Assembly: GCF_012911925.1 (NCBI RefSeq)
Contig: NZ_JAAXKY010000008.1
Location: forward strand, 1 to 64,000
DNA length: 64,000 bases
Source: Pseudonocardia xinjiangensis
GTDB taxonomy: Bacteria; Actinomycetota; Actinomycetes; Mycobacteriales; Pseudonocardiaceae
Direction: 5' to 3'
This document shows positions 21,586 to 29,471 of this stretch, piece by piece (positions within the stretch are counted from its first letter, which is position 1; each line of letters opens with the position of its first letter). The notes beneath the pieces are model-generated. The model was not told the DNA's origin, did no database searches, and worked only from the letters and a program-made list of their open reading frames with translations. A program made the position numbers and the translations under genes.

Positions 21586-21789
21586 TCAGGCCGGAAGCCG
21601 GCAGACGCAGCCTCGGCCCGTGCCGCCGGCCTTGATCGTCGCGGTGCAGTACCGCGTGCTGATCGCGTCGTGTGCATCCCACGGATGCTCGCAGGCCAGG
21701 CAGGCCACCTCGGTCGCGTCCGGGTCAGCGGTGCCGCGCGGCGCCGTGAGGGTCGATGTGGTGGTCTGGGTGCTGGGTGCCGACGTGAT
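21586..21789 (-). CDS. RGCVC family small cysteine protein, with no canonical start codon at the expected site
   Basis: The C-terminal half reads CLACEHPWDAHDAISTRYC, then RGCVC, giving the CxxC...HxxxxHD...C...CxC pattern of the actinobacterial RGCVC family. The six-cysteine/histidine set suggests metal or disulfide binding. Length from 21789 would be 67 residues, typical of the family. At that position, nine bases after GGGAGCACC, the codon is ATC instead of ATG. No in-frame ATG is nearby; the nearest GTG is at 21891, which would add 34 atypical residues. It is either an unusual start or a start-loss pseudogene. Confidence 0.6.
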   Translation of the reverse strand: MTSAPSTQTTTSTLTAPRGTADPDATEVACLACEHPWDAHDAISTRYCTATIKAGGTGRGCVCRLPA

Positions 21790-21895
21790 GTCGGTGCTCC
21801 CGTCCCCGAACGGCAGGATCCGTCCGGTGTGGGCCTTCGTCGAGGACGACGCGAGCTTGGCCGCCCACGTACGGAATGCTCCCGACCCCACCGAC
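21779..21895. repeat. Leader repeat, copy B (upstream of RGCVC gene)
   Basis: The diverged direct repeat of 21346-21462. At the position where copy A has the start codon ATG, copy B has ATC. The GGGAGCACC ribosome binding site is kept. Confidence 0.7.
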
Positions 21896-22039
21896 GCTAC
21901 GCCACGAGGGTCGGACAGTCGATTCGCGACGCGAGCCGCAGCGAAGATGCACGAGCTGCTCACCGGGTTCCAGCGGCTCGGGCTCCTACTCCCGCGCTGG
22001 AGGCGACCCTCGCCTGAGGCGGTCCCGCCCCCGTCGTCG

Positions 22040-22663
22040 TCAGCGGCGGGTGAGTTCGCGGTCGAGGTCCTTCCGAAGGTGGACCTCGATGAATACGCGC
22101 AGGTAGGGGTCATTCGCCAGCTGGTCGAAGGCGTCCACCAGAAATTGGTCCGGTTCGTCGGTGAGGTGAACGATGCGCCACAGGTTGAGCGGGGCATCCT
22201 CCGGACCGTCCACCGAGTGCTCGACGTGGAAGATCGGCTGTCCGGCTCCGGCGGTGAAGACACGGCCGTCGGGTGCCTCGAAACGTTCCGCGCCGAGGAA
22301 GTACGCGCGCCGGTTCTCGTGGTCGAGACGCACGTGCTCGATGACTCTCGCGTAGCGGTCGACGTCGGTCCACAGGCGCTGATCGGACACGCGCGTGAAG
22401 TCCTCGAACCGGCCGTGGTGCACGCTCGGGAACTTCTCGGCGCTGCCCGGCCGCACCACGGTGGGGATGTAGATGTCCGGCGCGGCGGCCTTGCGCACCT
22501 CCATGTCCCACAGCTGGGCGCCGGTGTAGGCGAACGGTGGGTGCACGTCGTAGCGCTCGCGCAGCACGTCGTTCACCGACACCGGCGGCAGCTCCACCGA
22601 TGTGGTGCCCGAGGCGGCCCACGCCTCCTCGAAGATCGCTTCGTGGTCGAGCTCTCCGGTCAT
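22040..22663 (-). CDS. Hypothetical 207-residue protein in operon with esterase-like fusion
   Basis: I do not recognise the family. The protein is acidic, lacks a signal peptide or membrane span, and has conserved-looking aromatic segments (YDVHPPFAYTGAQLWDMEVRK, YIPTVVRPGS and FEDFTRVSDQRLW). ATG at 22663 follows GGGGGAGAAC. The gene starts 14 bases after the stop of the hydrolase gene at 22678, on the same strand, so both are one operon. A shared metabolic step is likely, with the substrate unknown. Confidence 0.7.
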   Translation of the reverse strand: MTGELDHEAIFEEAWAASGTTSVELPPVSVNDVLRERYDVHPPFAYTGAQLWDMEVRKAAAPDIYIPTVVRPGSAEKFPSVHHGRFEDFTRVSDQRLWTDVDRYARVIEHVRLDHENRRAYFLGAERFEAPDGRVFTAGAGQPIFHVEHSVDGPEDAPLNLWRIVHLTDEPDQFLVDAFDQLANDPYLRVFIEVHLRKDLDRELTRR

Positions 22664-22677
22664 GTTCTCCCCCAGGT

Positions 22678-23847
22678 TCACTTGTGGTTGGCGAAGGCTT
22701 CGTGGATCCAGTCGGTGACGGTTGGCCAGACGGGGTGGCTCGGGTCGACCACATCGAAGTGGGTGCCGCCCTCGACCTCGACGTAGCGGGCGGTACCGCC
22801 TTCGGCGTTCACCTTCTCGACGTAGCGCCGGCTCCACTCGGCGGGAACGGCCTCGTCGGTGGTGCCGTGAATGGCGAGAACCGGGACGCCGGCGCCTGCC
22901 AGCTCCAGCGGGGAAGTCCAGGCGTAGCGCTCAGGCTGCTCGGCGACGTGGCCACCCAGCAGTAGCTTCACGATCCCCTCGCCGACGGACTCCGCGACCA
23001 CCGCCCACGCTTCGGGCCGCGCCGGTTCGGGTGCGTTCTTCGGCGGCTCGGCGTCGGGGTCAGCGAGGGCGACGCCGAAGTCGGTGGCGTCGGCGGTCCT
23101 GAGGTCGAGCGCGCCGGCGAGTTCGACCAGGCCGATCGGGCTGATCGTGGGATGGGCGCCCGGAGCCTCCGGCGGAAGCACCCCGCGGTGGGCGGCCCAT
23201 GTGGCCAGGTGACCACCTGCGGAGTGACCGAGGATCACCACGCGGTTCAGGTCGAGCGCCGGGTCCATGCCGTCGAGGGCGTCGACAGCAGCGGCGACGT
23301 CGAGAAAGGTGCCGGGCCAGCCGCCGCCCGGTTCGCCGATCCGGCGGTACTCGATGTTCCACACCGCGTACCCGCGGGCGACGAGGTCGTCCACGACGTC
23401 GGTGATCTGGCGGCGATCCCAGATGGCCGTCCAGTAGCCACCGTGTACGACGGTCACGACCGGGAAGGGGCCGTCGCCATCGGGCAGGTACAGCTCGCCC
23501 ACCTGCGAGGGCTCGGGGCCGTAGGCGACGGTGCGGACCCGGCGGGCGCCGTCCTGAGCATCGTCGTATCGCACGCCGCGCTCGGCACCGACCAGCGTGT
23601 CGATCGTGGCGAAGAAGGCCGCGATCGCCGGCAGGTTCGCCCCCTTGGCCGTCGACTCGTCCCACGCGGCGTCGTCGGTCCACTCGACGAAATCGAGCCA
23701 CCTGTTCTCACCGACGCGAACCAGGCGGGCCGACAGGAACCCGCGCCGGTCGGTTCGGAACGCCTGCACCATGTCGGGGCGTGCGTCCAGCATCGCCTGC
23801 GTGTTCTCCGGGGCCACCGTGAAGGTGGTCATCTCGATCACGGCCAT
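22678..23847 (-). CDS. Fusion of ABM-like domain and alpha/beta hydrolase
   Basis: The 389-residue protein joins two folds. Residues 1-95 look like an antibiotic-biosynthesis-monooxygenase-type ferredoxin-like domain (VIEMTTFTV, then ENRWLDFVEWTDDAAW). Residues 110-389 are an alpha/beta hydrolase of the kynurenine formamidase/esterase type: HGGYW oxyanion segment, nucleophile in GHSAGGHLA, acid in HGTTDEAVP and histidine in GGTHFDVV. ATG at 23847 follows GAGGAGCGG. The two domains are usually separate proteins. The downstream gene at 22040 is in the same operon. Confidence 0.8.
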   Translation of the reverse strand: MAVIEMTTFTVAPENTQAMLDARPDMVQAFRTDRRGFLSARLVRVGENRWLDFVEWTDDAAWDESTAKGANLPAIAAFFATIDTLVGAERGVRYDDAQDGARRVRTVAYGPEPSQVGELYLPDGDGPFPVVTVVHGGYWTAIWDRRQITDVVDDLVARGYAVWNIEYRRIGEPGGGWPGTFLDVAAAVDALDGMDPALDLNRVVILGHSAGGHLATWAAHRGVLPPEAPGAHPTISPIGLVELAGALDLRTADATDFGVALADPDAEPPKNAPEPARPEAWAVVAESVGEGIVKLLLGGHVAEQPERYAWTSPLELAGAGVPVLAIHGTTDEAVPAEWSRRYVEKVNAEGGTARYVEVEGGTHFDVVDPSHPVWPTVTDWIHEAFANHK

Positions 23848-23974
23848 CGTCCGCTCCTCGCTCGGCCCGGGCTTCTGGTCCTGAATTATTACAGTCACTG
23901 ATACTGACTAAGTTGCCGGCGTATTCCCGCCGGGGAGCAGGCGGCTGCTCTGGTGACCTCTGGACCGAGGGAGG

Positions 23975-24534
23975 TCATGCGTCCTCCCCGGGCAGCAGCA
24001 CGGGTTTGGTGGCGGTGCCGTTCCTCATCATGTCTGCAGCGCCTTCGACCTCGCCCAGCGCGAACGTGGTGACGAGCTTCACGACCGGCAGGCGGCCGGT
24101 GGCGACGAGCGCGGCAAGGTCGGGCAGGAAGGTGGGCGGGTTGCTGCGGCCTTCCACGACCCCGAAGATCCGCTTGCTGTTGTTGACCACGTCGGCCACG
24201 TCGATGGGTGCGGTGGTGCCGAACGGTGGCACCCCGACCACCGCAGCTGACCCGCCGCCGCGCAGGCTCGTGATGGCCTGGACCAGCACCGCCGGCACCC
24301 CGCTGCTCTCGACGACGTGCCCGGCGCCGCCGCCGGTGAGGTCTCTGATCGCCTCGACCGGGTCGGCGGTGCGGGAGCTGACGACGCTGGTCGCGCCGAG
24401 CTCACGAGCCAGCTCCCCACCGCCTCGACCCGCACCAGCACCTCGTCCGGGCGGGGGTCGTCGAGCACCAGCGCGCGACGGGCGAACGGCGCCCCGGCCG
24501 ATGCGACAGCCATCGCGGAGACGGCCGTGGGCAT
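23975..24534 (-). pseudogene. Zinc-type alcohol dehydrogenase with internal deletion and frameshift
   Basis: The first 40 codons (from ATG 24534, reading through DDPRPDEVLVRVEAVG) are the start of an MDR-family alcohol dehydrogenase. In another frame the last 150 codons (ELARELGATSVV ... VVGVPPFGTTAPIDV ... MRNGTATKPVLLP) are its C-terminus. About 170 residues in between, including the zinc ligands and most of the NAD fold, are missing, and the junction near 24412 is out of frame. The remaining parts would belong to an aryl-alcohol-type dehydrogenase. Confidence 0.85.
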
Positions 24535-24600
24535 CAGGCGGCGGCCTCGACGACGGCCGCGATTGCCTGGATCTCCATCGTGAGGTCGGAGGCGTCGCCC
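24534..24600 (-). pseudogene. C-terminal remnant of a gene upstream of the dehydrogenase
   Basis: An open frame ending DLTMEIQAIAAVVEAAA stops in a TGA that overlaps the dehydrogenase ATG (ATGA), as in a former operon. Upstream of about codon 20 the sequence turns into the 22-bp repeat array. The parent enzyme cannot be identified from so short a piece. Confidence 0.4.
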
Positions 24601-24701
24601 CGCGAGTAGCCCGTTTCGTGCGCGCGAGTCGCCCGACCCAGCCCCGCGAGTCGCCCGACCCAGCCCCGCGAGTCGCCCGACCCGACCGCGCGAGTCGCCC
24701 G
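24601..24701. repeat. Five-unit tandem array with exact 22-bp period
   Basis: The 13-mer CGCGAGTCGCCCG starts at 24601 (one mismatch), 24623, 24645, 24667 and 24689, each exactly 22 bases apart. The 9-base spacers vary. The core GCGAGTCGC is a perfect odd-length palindrome. A further single copy lies at 24839. The array borders the dehydrogenase pseudogene. Confidence 0.9.
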
Positions 24702-24753
24702 ATCCGGTCAGGCGGGGCGGCCGGTCGCGCGGGTCGTACGCCCCGCCCGCACG

Positions 24754-24833
24754 GGGCCCGTTGATCGCTGCGAGACCCGCGTCTCAGCCCCCTGACGGGC
24801 GAAACCACGGATCTCGCGGCGACCAACGGGCCC
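24754..24833. repeat. Long inverted repeat next to the array
   Basis: Arms of 22 bases at 24754-24775 and 24812-24833 are complementary with two mismatches (GGGCCCGTTG... and ...CAACGGGCCC), around a 36-base loop. It looks like a dispersed palindromic (REP or MITE-like) element. Confidence 0.75.
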
Positions 24834-24992
24834 ACACCCGCGAGTCGCCCCGTTCCCGCCCGCGGGGTCAAGGACTCCGGTCCGGGTCGCGAGCTCGGAC
24901 CGGAGGGGCTCGTGGCCTATCAAGCTGTGCAGTCGGTCTACCTTCGGGCGTGACTGTTGCCGTCCCGGGCCCTTCGACGTGAGGATCTCCCG

Positions 24993-25457
24993 ATGAGCAG
25001 CATCCCCGTACCGCCCCTCGACCGTCGGCAGGCTGCCACTGCCGTGCTCGCCGCGAAGAAGCGCACCGGTGTGCGCTGGGCCGACCTCGGCAAGGCGATC
25101 GGCATGTCCACCGAGTGGACCACCGCGGCCCTGCTCGGCCAGCACCCGCTGACCGATGAGCAGGCCCGCACCCTCGGCTCCGTGCTGGAGCTCGACCCCG
25201 ACGTCGTCGAGGCGCTGACCCTGCCGCCCGTCCGCGGCAAGGACGTCGCCGACACGTCCGAGCCGCTGGTCTACCGGCTGCAGGAGATGGTCCAGGTCTA
25301 CGGCAGCACGATCCACGAGCTCGTCCGTGAGGAGTTCGGGGACGGAATCGTCAGCGCCATCGACTTCGAGTTCGAACTCGAACGGGTGCCCGACCCGAAG
25401 GGCGACCGCGTCCGTATCACGCTGAACGGGAAGTTCCTGCCCTACCGCACCTGGTAA
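24993..25457 (+). CDS. cynS: Cyanate hydratase (cyanase)
   Basis: The 154-residue protein decomposes cyanate with bicarbonate to ammonia and carbon dioxide in the cytoplasm. The N-terminal helical domain (residues 10-80) is followed by the compact C-terminal catalytic domain with YRLQEMVQVYG (catalytic Arg and Glu near 93 and 96) and DGIVSAIDFEF (catalytic Ser near 120). Length and ending (LNGKFLPY) fit the family. ATG at 24993 follows GAGGATC. No cynT or cynX is near; the next gene on the same strand is formate dehydrogenase, 319 bases away. Confidence 0.96.
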   Translation: MSSIPVPPLDRRQAATAVLAAKKRTGVRWADLGKAIGMSTEWTTAALLGQHPLTDEQARTLGSVLELDPDVVEALTLPPVRGKDVADTSEPLVYRLQEMVQVYGSTIHELVREEFGDGIVSAIDFEFELERVPDPKGDRVRITLNGKFLPYRTW

Positions 25458-25776
25458 CGGGCACCGGTCACGGGCTCCGCGATTACCGGCACGTCCGGCG
25501 ACACCCATTTCCTCCTACACCGCGCATGCAGCATGTAGGCCCACTAGTTTCAGTGCAACTAGCCGGCGTCCGCCACCGCCACACGGCTGCGCCAGCCGTC
25601 GATCCTCCAGCGGCCCGCCCGGCAGCCGGGCCCCCAGCCCTGGACGGCCCGATTCCGGGTGATCGATGCGATGAATGAGCTCATAGAGAGAATCGTCGTC
25701 GCCGCTATTGCCGGACGGCCGCCAATCCGCCACGGTCATTGCCGAGAGGGAATATCGGAATTCGAAGGAGACGGCG
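25458..25776. other. Intergenic region between cyanase and formate dehydrogenase
   Basis: This 319-base stretch has no convincing gene. It holds a small inverted repeat at 25544-25562 and the ribosome binding site GAAGGAGA before the formate dehydrogenase start. Confidence 0.5.
25544..25562. promoter_or_regulatory. Possible operator with inverted repeat
   Basis: CTAGTTTCAGTGCAACTAG has inverted half-sites CTAGTT and AACTAG around seven bases. The form is like operators of HxlR/MarR-type regulators. It would control formate dehydrogenase if real; no regulator gene is adjacent. Confidence 0.35.
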
Positions 25777-26937
25777 ATGGCGAAAGTGCTTTGCGTCCTG
25801 TACGACGACCCGATCGACGGTTACCCGAAGACTTATGCCCGTGATGGTCTGCCGGTTCTGAACGGCTACCCCGGCGGGCAGACGCTGCCCACCCCGTCAG
25901 CGATCGACTTCACCCCCGGCGAGCTGCTGGGCAGCGTGTCCGGTGAGCTCGGCCTGCGGGCCTTCCTCGAAGGCCTGGGCCACGGGCTGGTGGTCACCTC
26001 CGACAAGGAGGGACCCGACTCCGAGTTCGACCGCCACCTCGCCGACGCCGAGGTCGTGATCTCCCAGCCGTTCTGGCCTGCCTACCTCACCGCGGAACGC
26101 ATCGAGAAGGCCCCCAACCTCAAGCTCGCCCTCACCGCCGGGATCGGCTCCGACCACGTCGACCTCGACGCCGCCATCGCCCACGGCGTCACCGTGGCCG
26201 AGGTGACCTTCTGCAACAGCATCAGCGTCGCAGAGCATGTCGTGATGATGATCCTGTCCCTGGTGCGCAACTACCTCCCGTCCCACGAGTGGGTTCGACG
26301 GGGCGGCTGGAACATCGCCGACAGCGTCGCGCGCTCCTACGACCTGGAAGGCATGGACGTCGGCACGGTCGCCGCAGGCCGCATCGGCCTCGCCGTGCTG
26401 CGCCGCCTCGCGCCCTTCGACGTCCGACTGCACTACACCGACCGTCACCGGCTCCCCGCCGCCGTTGAGGAAGAGCTCGGCCTGACCTTCCACGCCAGCA
26501 CCCAGGACATGGTTCCGCACTGCGACGTGGTCACCATCAACGCGCCGCTGCACCCCGAGACCCAGGGCCTGTTCGGCGACGAACTGCTCGGCACGATGCG
26601 CCGCGGCGCCTACCTGATCAACACCGCCCGCGCGCTCATTACCGACCGCGACGCGATCGTCCGAGCCCTGGAGAGCGGGCAGCTCGCCGGCTACGCGGGT
26701 GACGTCTGGTACCCCCAGCCCGCCCCGTCCGACCACCCGTGGCGGACGATGCCCCACCAGGGCATGACCCCCCACATCTCCGGCTCCTCACTCTCGGCCC
26801 AGGCCCGCTACGCCGCCGGTACCCGCGAGATCCTGGAGTCCTACTTCGCCGCCGCACCCATCCGCGACGAGTACCTGATCGTCGACGCCGGCAAGCTCGC
26901 CGGCACCGGAGCCCACTCCTACAGCACCCGCAGCTGA
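25777..26937 (+). CDS. NAD-dependent formate dehydrogenase
   Basis: The 386-residue D-2-hydroxyacid-family enzyme oxidises formate to carbon dioxide with NAD. Visible residues match well-studied Pseudomonas-type FDH: Rossmann segment GTVAAGRIGLAVLRRL followed by HYTDRHRLP (the Asp that selects NAD), NTAR with the catalytic Arg, AGDVWYPQPAP with Asp and Gln, and TPHISG with the catalytic His. It is a soluble metal-free enzyme, not the molybdenum type. ATG at 25777 follows GAAGGAGACGG. A compound hairpin lies just after the stop. Confidence 0.96.
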   Translation: MAKVLCVLYDDPIDGYPKTYARDGLPVLNGYPGGQTLPTPSAIDFTPGELLGSVSGELGLRAFLEGLGHGLVVTSDKEGPDSEFDRHLADAEVVISQPFWPAYLTAERIEKAPNLKLALTAGIGSDHVDLDAAIAHGVTVAEVTFCNSISVAEHVVMMILSLVRNYLPSHEWVRRGGWNIADSVARSYDLEGMDVGTVAAGRIGLAVLRRLAPFDVRLHYTDRHRLPAAVEEELGLTFHASTQDMVPHCDVVTINAPLHPETQGLFGDELLGTMRRGAYLINTARALITDRDAIVRALESGQLAGYAGDVWYPQPAPSDHPWRTMPHQGMTPHISGSSLSAQARYAAGTREILESYFAAAPIRDEYLIVDAGKLAGTGAHSYSTRS

Positions 26938-26942
26938 CCCAC

Positions 26943-27014
26943 CCACCTCCTCACAGCATTTCGGAGCCGTAGTGCTGTGGGGAGGTGGCTCACGGCAGCA
27001 CTACGGCTCCGAAA
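26943..27014. terminator. Two overlapping hairpins between convergent genes
   Basis: Hairpin 1 pairs 26943-26958 with 26973-26988 (15 of 16). Hairpin 2 pairs 26959-26977 with 26996-27014 (19 perfect bases, TTTCGGAGCCGTAGTGCTG and its complement). They share bases 26973-26977, so only one can form at a time. The site separates the formate dehydrogenase from the convergent DUF6493 gene and probably terminates both. Confidence 0.75.
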
Positions 27015-27020
27015 CGCGGC

Positions 27021-29471
27021 TTACACTGCTACGGCCCGCGACAACCTGCGGGCCTCGACGACCAAGCGACTCCGGTCCCGTCGGCCGGCCACCTCGGCCA
27101 AGCCGGGTACGGCCCGGCGCGTCGTGCCGGCGGCGGCGGTGCCCGCGGCCAGTGCGAGCAGGTCGGGGACACCTGCGGGACGCGGCAGCGGCATCCCGAG
27201 CAGGGCCGGGAGCGCGCCTGCGGTGATGTCCCACACCGCGGCGTCGACCCCCGAGGCTTCGGTGAGAGCGTCGACGGCGCGTCGCAGCACGATCACCCGC
27301 CGGGATGCCAGGTCGCCGAGCACCCTGCCCGTCAGGTCACCGTCGAAATCGTCGTTAACTGCCAGGGCCACGAGGGCGTCGACGGCGTAGAGGCGGTCGG
27401 CGCTCCTGCTGGCGGCAAGGCCGTAGACGAGACAGACGGCCATGTCGGCCCCGAACGGGCCTCCGCACCGGGCCAGCGTCGGGAGCACCCTGCAGAGATC
27501 GCCATTGCGGTCGGGCTCGATCGAGGGCAGCACGTGCGGCCGGAGGTAGGTCGCCACGACCTCCCGGTGTGAGGGCAGGACACCCGGCCACAACAGCGCC
27601 AGCCTGCCCCCTGACCTGGGGCCCGCGTCGTCCAAGCTCTGAGTGGACCCGGCGCGGGCAAGCAGATCCGCGAGGCCCGGCTCCTCCGGAAGGGCGGTGC
27701 ACGCGTCTGGTGTCGTGTCGAGCCAGTGGTGCAGGCGCCGACCCGCGGGTGAGGTGAGACTGGCGGCGCGGGCCGTGAACGCTGGATCGAGGTCACGGGG
27801 AAGCCGGAGCAGTGCCTGGGTCAGGTCGGCATCGCCCGGTTGCCGGCCGTCGCGCTCGGCGGCCGCAAGCAGCCGGAGCATCCGATCCGGATCGACGTGC
27901 CCGTCGGTGGTGGCCGGGGTGGCCAGCAACTCCGGCGGGGCGGTGCCGGCCCGGAACTGGTCGGCCAGTTCGACCAGCCTGCGGGTGAGCACGGCACTCA
28001 GGGCAGGTTCTTTCGGGACGTAGTCGTACGACGGCAGCCGCGACGGGGGTTCGTCCACGCCCGACGCCGCGCGCACCAGGCCGTACCAGCCCCCGGTCCA
28101 TGGCGAGATGTACGGCGCCAGCGCCGCGGCGAGCCCGTGCCGGTCGGCCCGGAACCCGCGCACCAACCCGTCCAGCACCCGCTCCAGGAGCGGTACCTCG
28201 ACGGTGCCCCGCAGCACCCGTCTCAGCTCGCCGACGAGCTCCCCGACCGAGGCGGTGGGCTGCAGTGGCAGCGCGACATAGGGCGACGCCGGGCCCGGCG
28301 CCACGACGGCGCGCGCTGTGGGCAGGGCCTCCCCCAACAACGCATGGGCCTGACGGGCCAGGTCGCCGGTGAGCTCTGCCGCCGCGGCGCGCAGCGCATC
28401 CCGCCCGGCGGTGCCGGCGGCCGACAGATGCCGCGCCACGACCGTCAACGCCTGCTCGGCCAGGTCGACGGCGGCGTTACCCAACCCGCCGGCCAACACC
28501 GGCACCAGGACGGGCAGGTGAGCGGGGTCGCGCCGGGCCACCGCGTCCAGCCAGCGCAGCTGGGTGCGGACGAGCTTCTTCTCCGGGCGCAGCAGGACCA
28601 CCTCGCCGGCCTCGGCCAGCACCGACACCGGGAGCCGGCCCGCGTCGTCCAATGCCCGGAGGGCCAGCTGGGCCGCCTCCGCGACGGCGGTCTGCTCGCT
28701 GACCAGCAGACCGAGGTACTCCTGGCGGTGGGCGGCCACCTCGTCGGGAGTGGGCCCGAGGTCGGCGTGCAGGGACAGCACGTCCCGCATCGGGGCGCGG
28801 CGGTCGCCGGCCCGCATCCGGTACAGGCAGCCGGTGAGCAGCGCCTCCCGGCTGACCCGGCCCTGGCGGCACAGCTCCAGCAGGCGCGCCATGCCGCCCC
28901 AGTACGTCGTGTCGGCGACGGCGCCGTCGACCTCGAACAGGTGCGGCAGCATCACCGGCAACCACGTGTCCGACGAGAACACATAGGGCTCGCTCCGGGA
29001 GCTCAGCACGTAGCGCGCCCAGCCCCGCACCATGGCATCGGTCACCACCGGGCCGACTCCGGCGGCGCCCAGCAACGCGTAGGCCAGCGGCCAGTGCAGA
29101 TCGACGCTGCCCGGCCGCACGCGCTCGGCGAGTTGGCGCGCCACGGAGGCGATCGCCGGCCGCCCCGGGGCAGCGAGCACCCGGGCGACGTGAACGGCCA
29201 CCGACGGGTCGGCGCTGCGGAGCAGCTCCCTGCGGCGCAACCACACCACCACCCCGGCAACCGTCGGTAGGCACCCGGCGCCGGCAACCAGCAGGGCAGG
29301 CACGTGGGGATGCGGCCGGACCGGACCAGGGTCCAGCTCGTCGCGGTAGGCGCGGACCGTGTCGGCCAGAGCGCGGCGGGCCGGCTCGTCGAGCTCGAGC
29401 AACACGTCCGCGACCGCGCCGGGGCCGGCGGTCGAGAGCAGGGCACGCAGCCCGTCGCCGTCGAGGCTCAT
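27021..29471 (-). CDS. DUF6493 family protein
   Basis: This 816-residue, Leu/Ala/Arg-rich, alpha-helical protein has repeated HEAT-like helices along its length (for example residues 270-420) and no signal peptide or membrane span. The pairing with a SWIM zinc-finger gene directly upstream matches the actinobacterial DUF6493 family as I remember it. Function unknown. ATG at 29471 overlaps the stop of the SWIM gene (ATGA) and follows GGAGGAGACCC. In related loci these two genes tend to sit with MoxR-type AAA and VWA genes; neither is present here. Confidence 0.75.
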   Translation of the reverse strand: MSLDGDGLRALLSTAGPGAVADVLLELDEPARRALADTVRAYRDELDPGPVRPHPHVPALLVAGAGCLPTVAGVVVWLRRRELLRSADPSVAVHVARVLAAPGRPAIASVARQLAERVRPGSVDLHWPLAYALLGAAGVGPVVTDAMVRGWARYVLSSRSEPYVFSSDTWLPVMLPHLFEVDGAVADTTYWGGMARLLELCRQGRVSREALLTGCLYRMRAGDRRAPMRDVLSLHADLGPTPDEVAAHRQEYLGLLVSEQTAVAEAAQLALRALDDAGRLPVSVLAEAGEVVLLRPEKKLVRTQLRWLDAVARRDPAHLPVLVPVLAGGLGNAAVDLAEQALTVVARHLSAAGTAGRDALRAAAAELTGDLARQAHALLGEALPTARAVVAPGPASPYVALPLQPTASVGELVGELRRVLRGTVEVPLLERVLDGLVRGFRADRHGLAAALAPYISPWTGGWYGLVRAASGVDEPPSRLPSYDYVPKEPALSAVLTRRLVELADQFRAGTAPPELLATPATTDGHVDPDRMLRLLAAAERDGRQPGDADLTQALLRLPRDLDPAFTARAASLTSPAGRRLHHWLDTTPDACTALPEEPGLADLLARAGSTQSLDDAGPRSGGRLALLWPGVLPSHREVVATYLRPHVLPSIEPDRNGDLCRVLPTLARCGGPFGADMAVCLVYGLAASRSADRLYAVDALVALAVNDDFDGDLTGRVLGDLASRRVIVLRRAVDALTEASGVDAAVWDITAGALPALLGMPLPRPAGVPDLLALAAGTAAAGTTRRAVPGLAEVAGRRDRSRLVVEARRLSRAVAV

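Noticed and set aside
24601-24701. CRISPR array
   Set aside because: The conserved unit is only 13 bases and spacers are 9 bases, far too short, and there are no cas genes.
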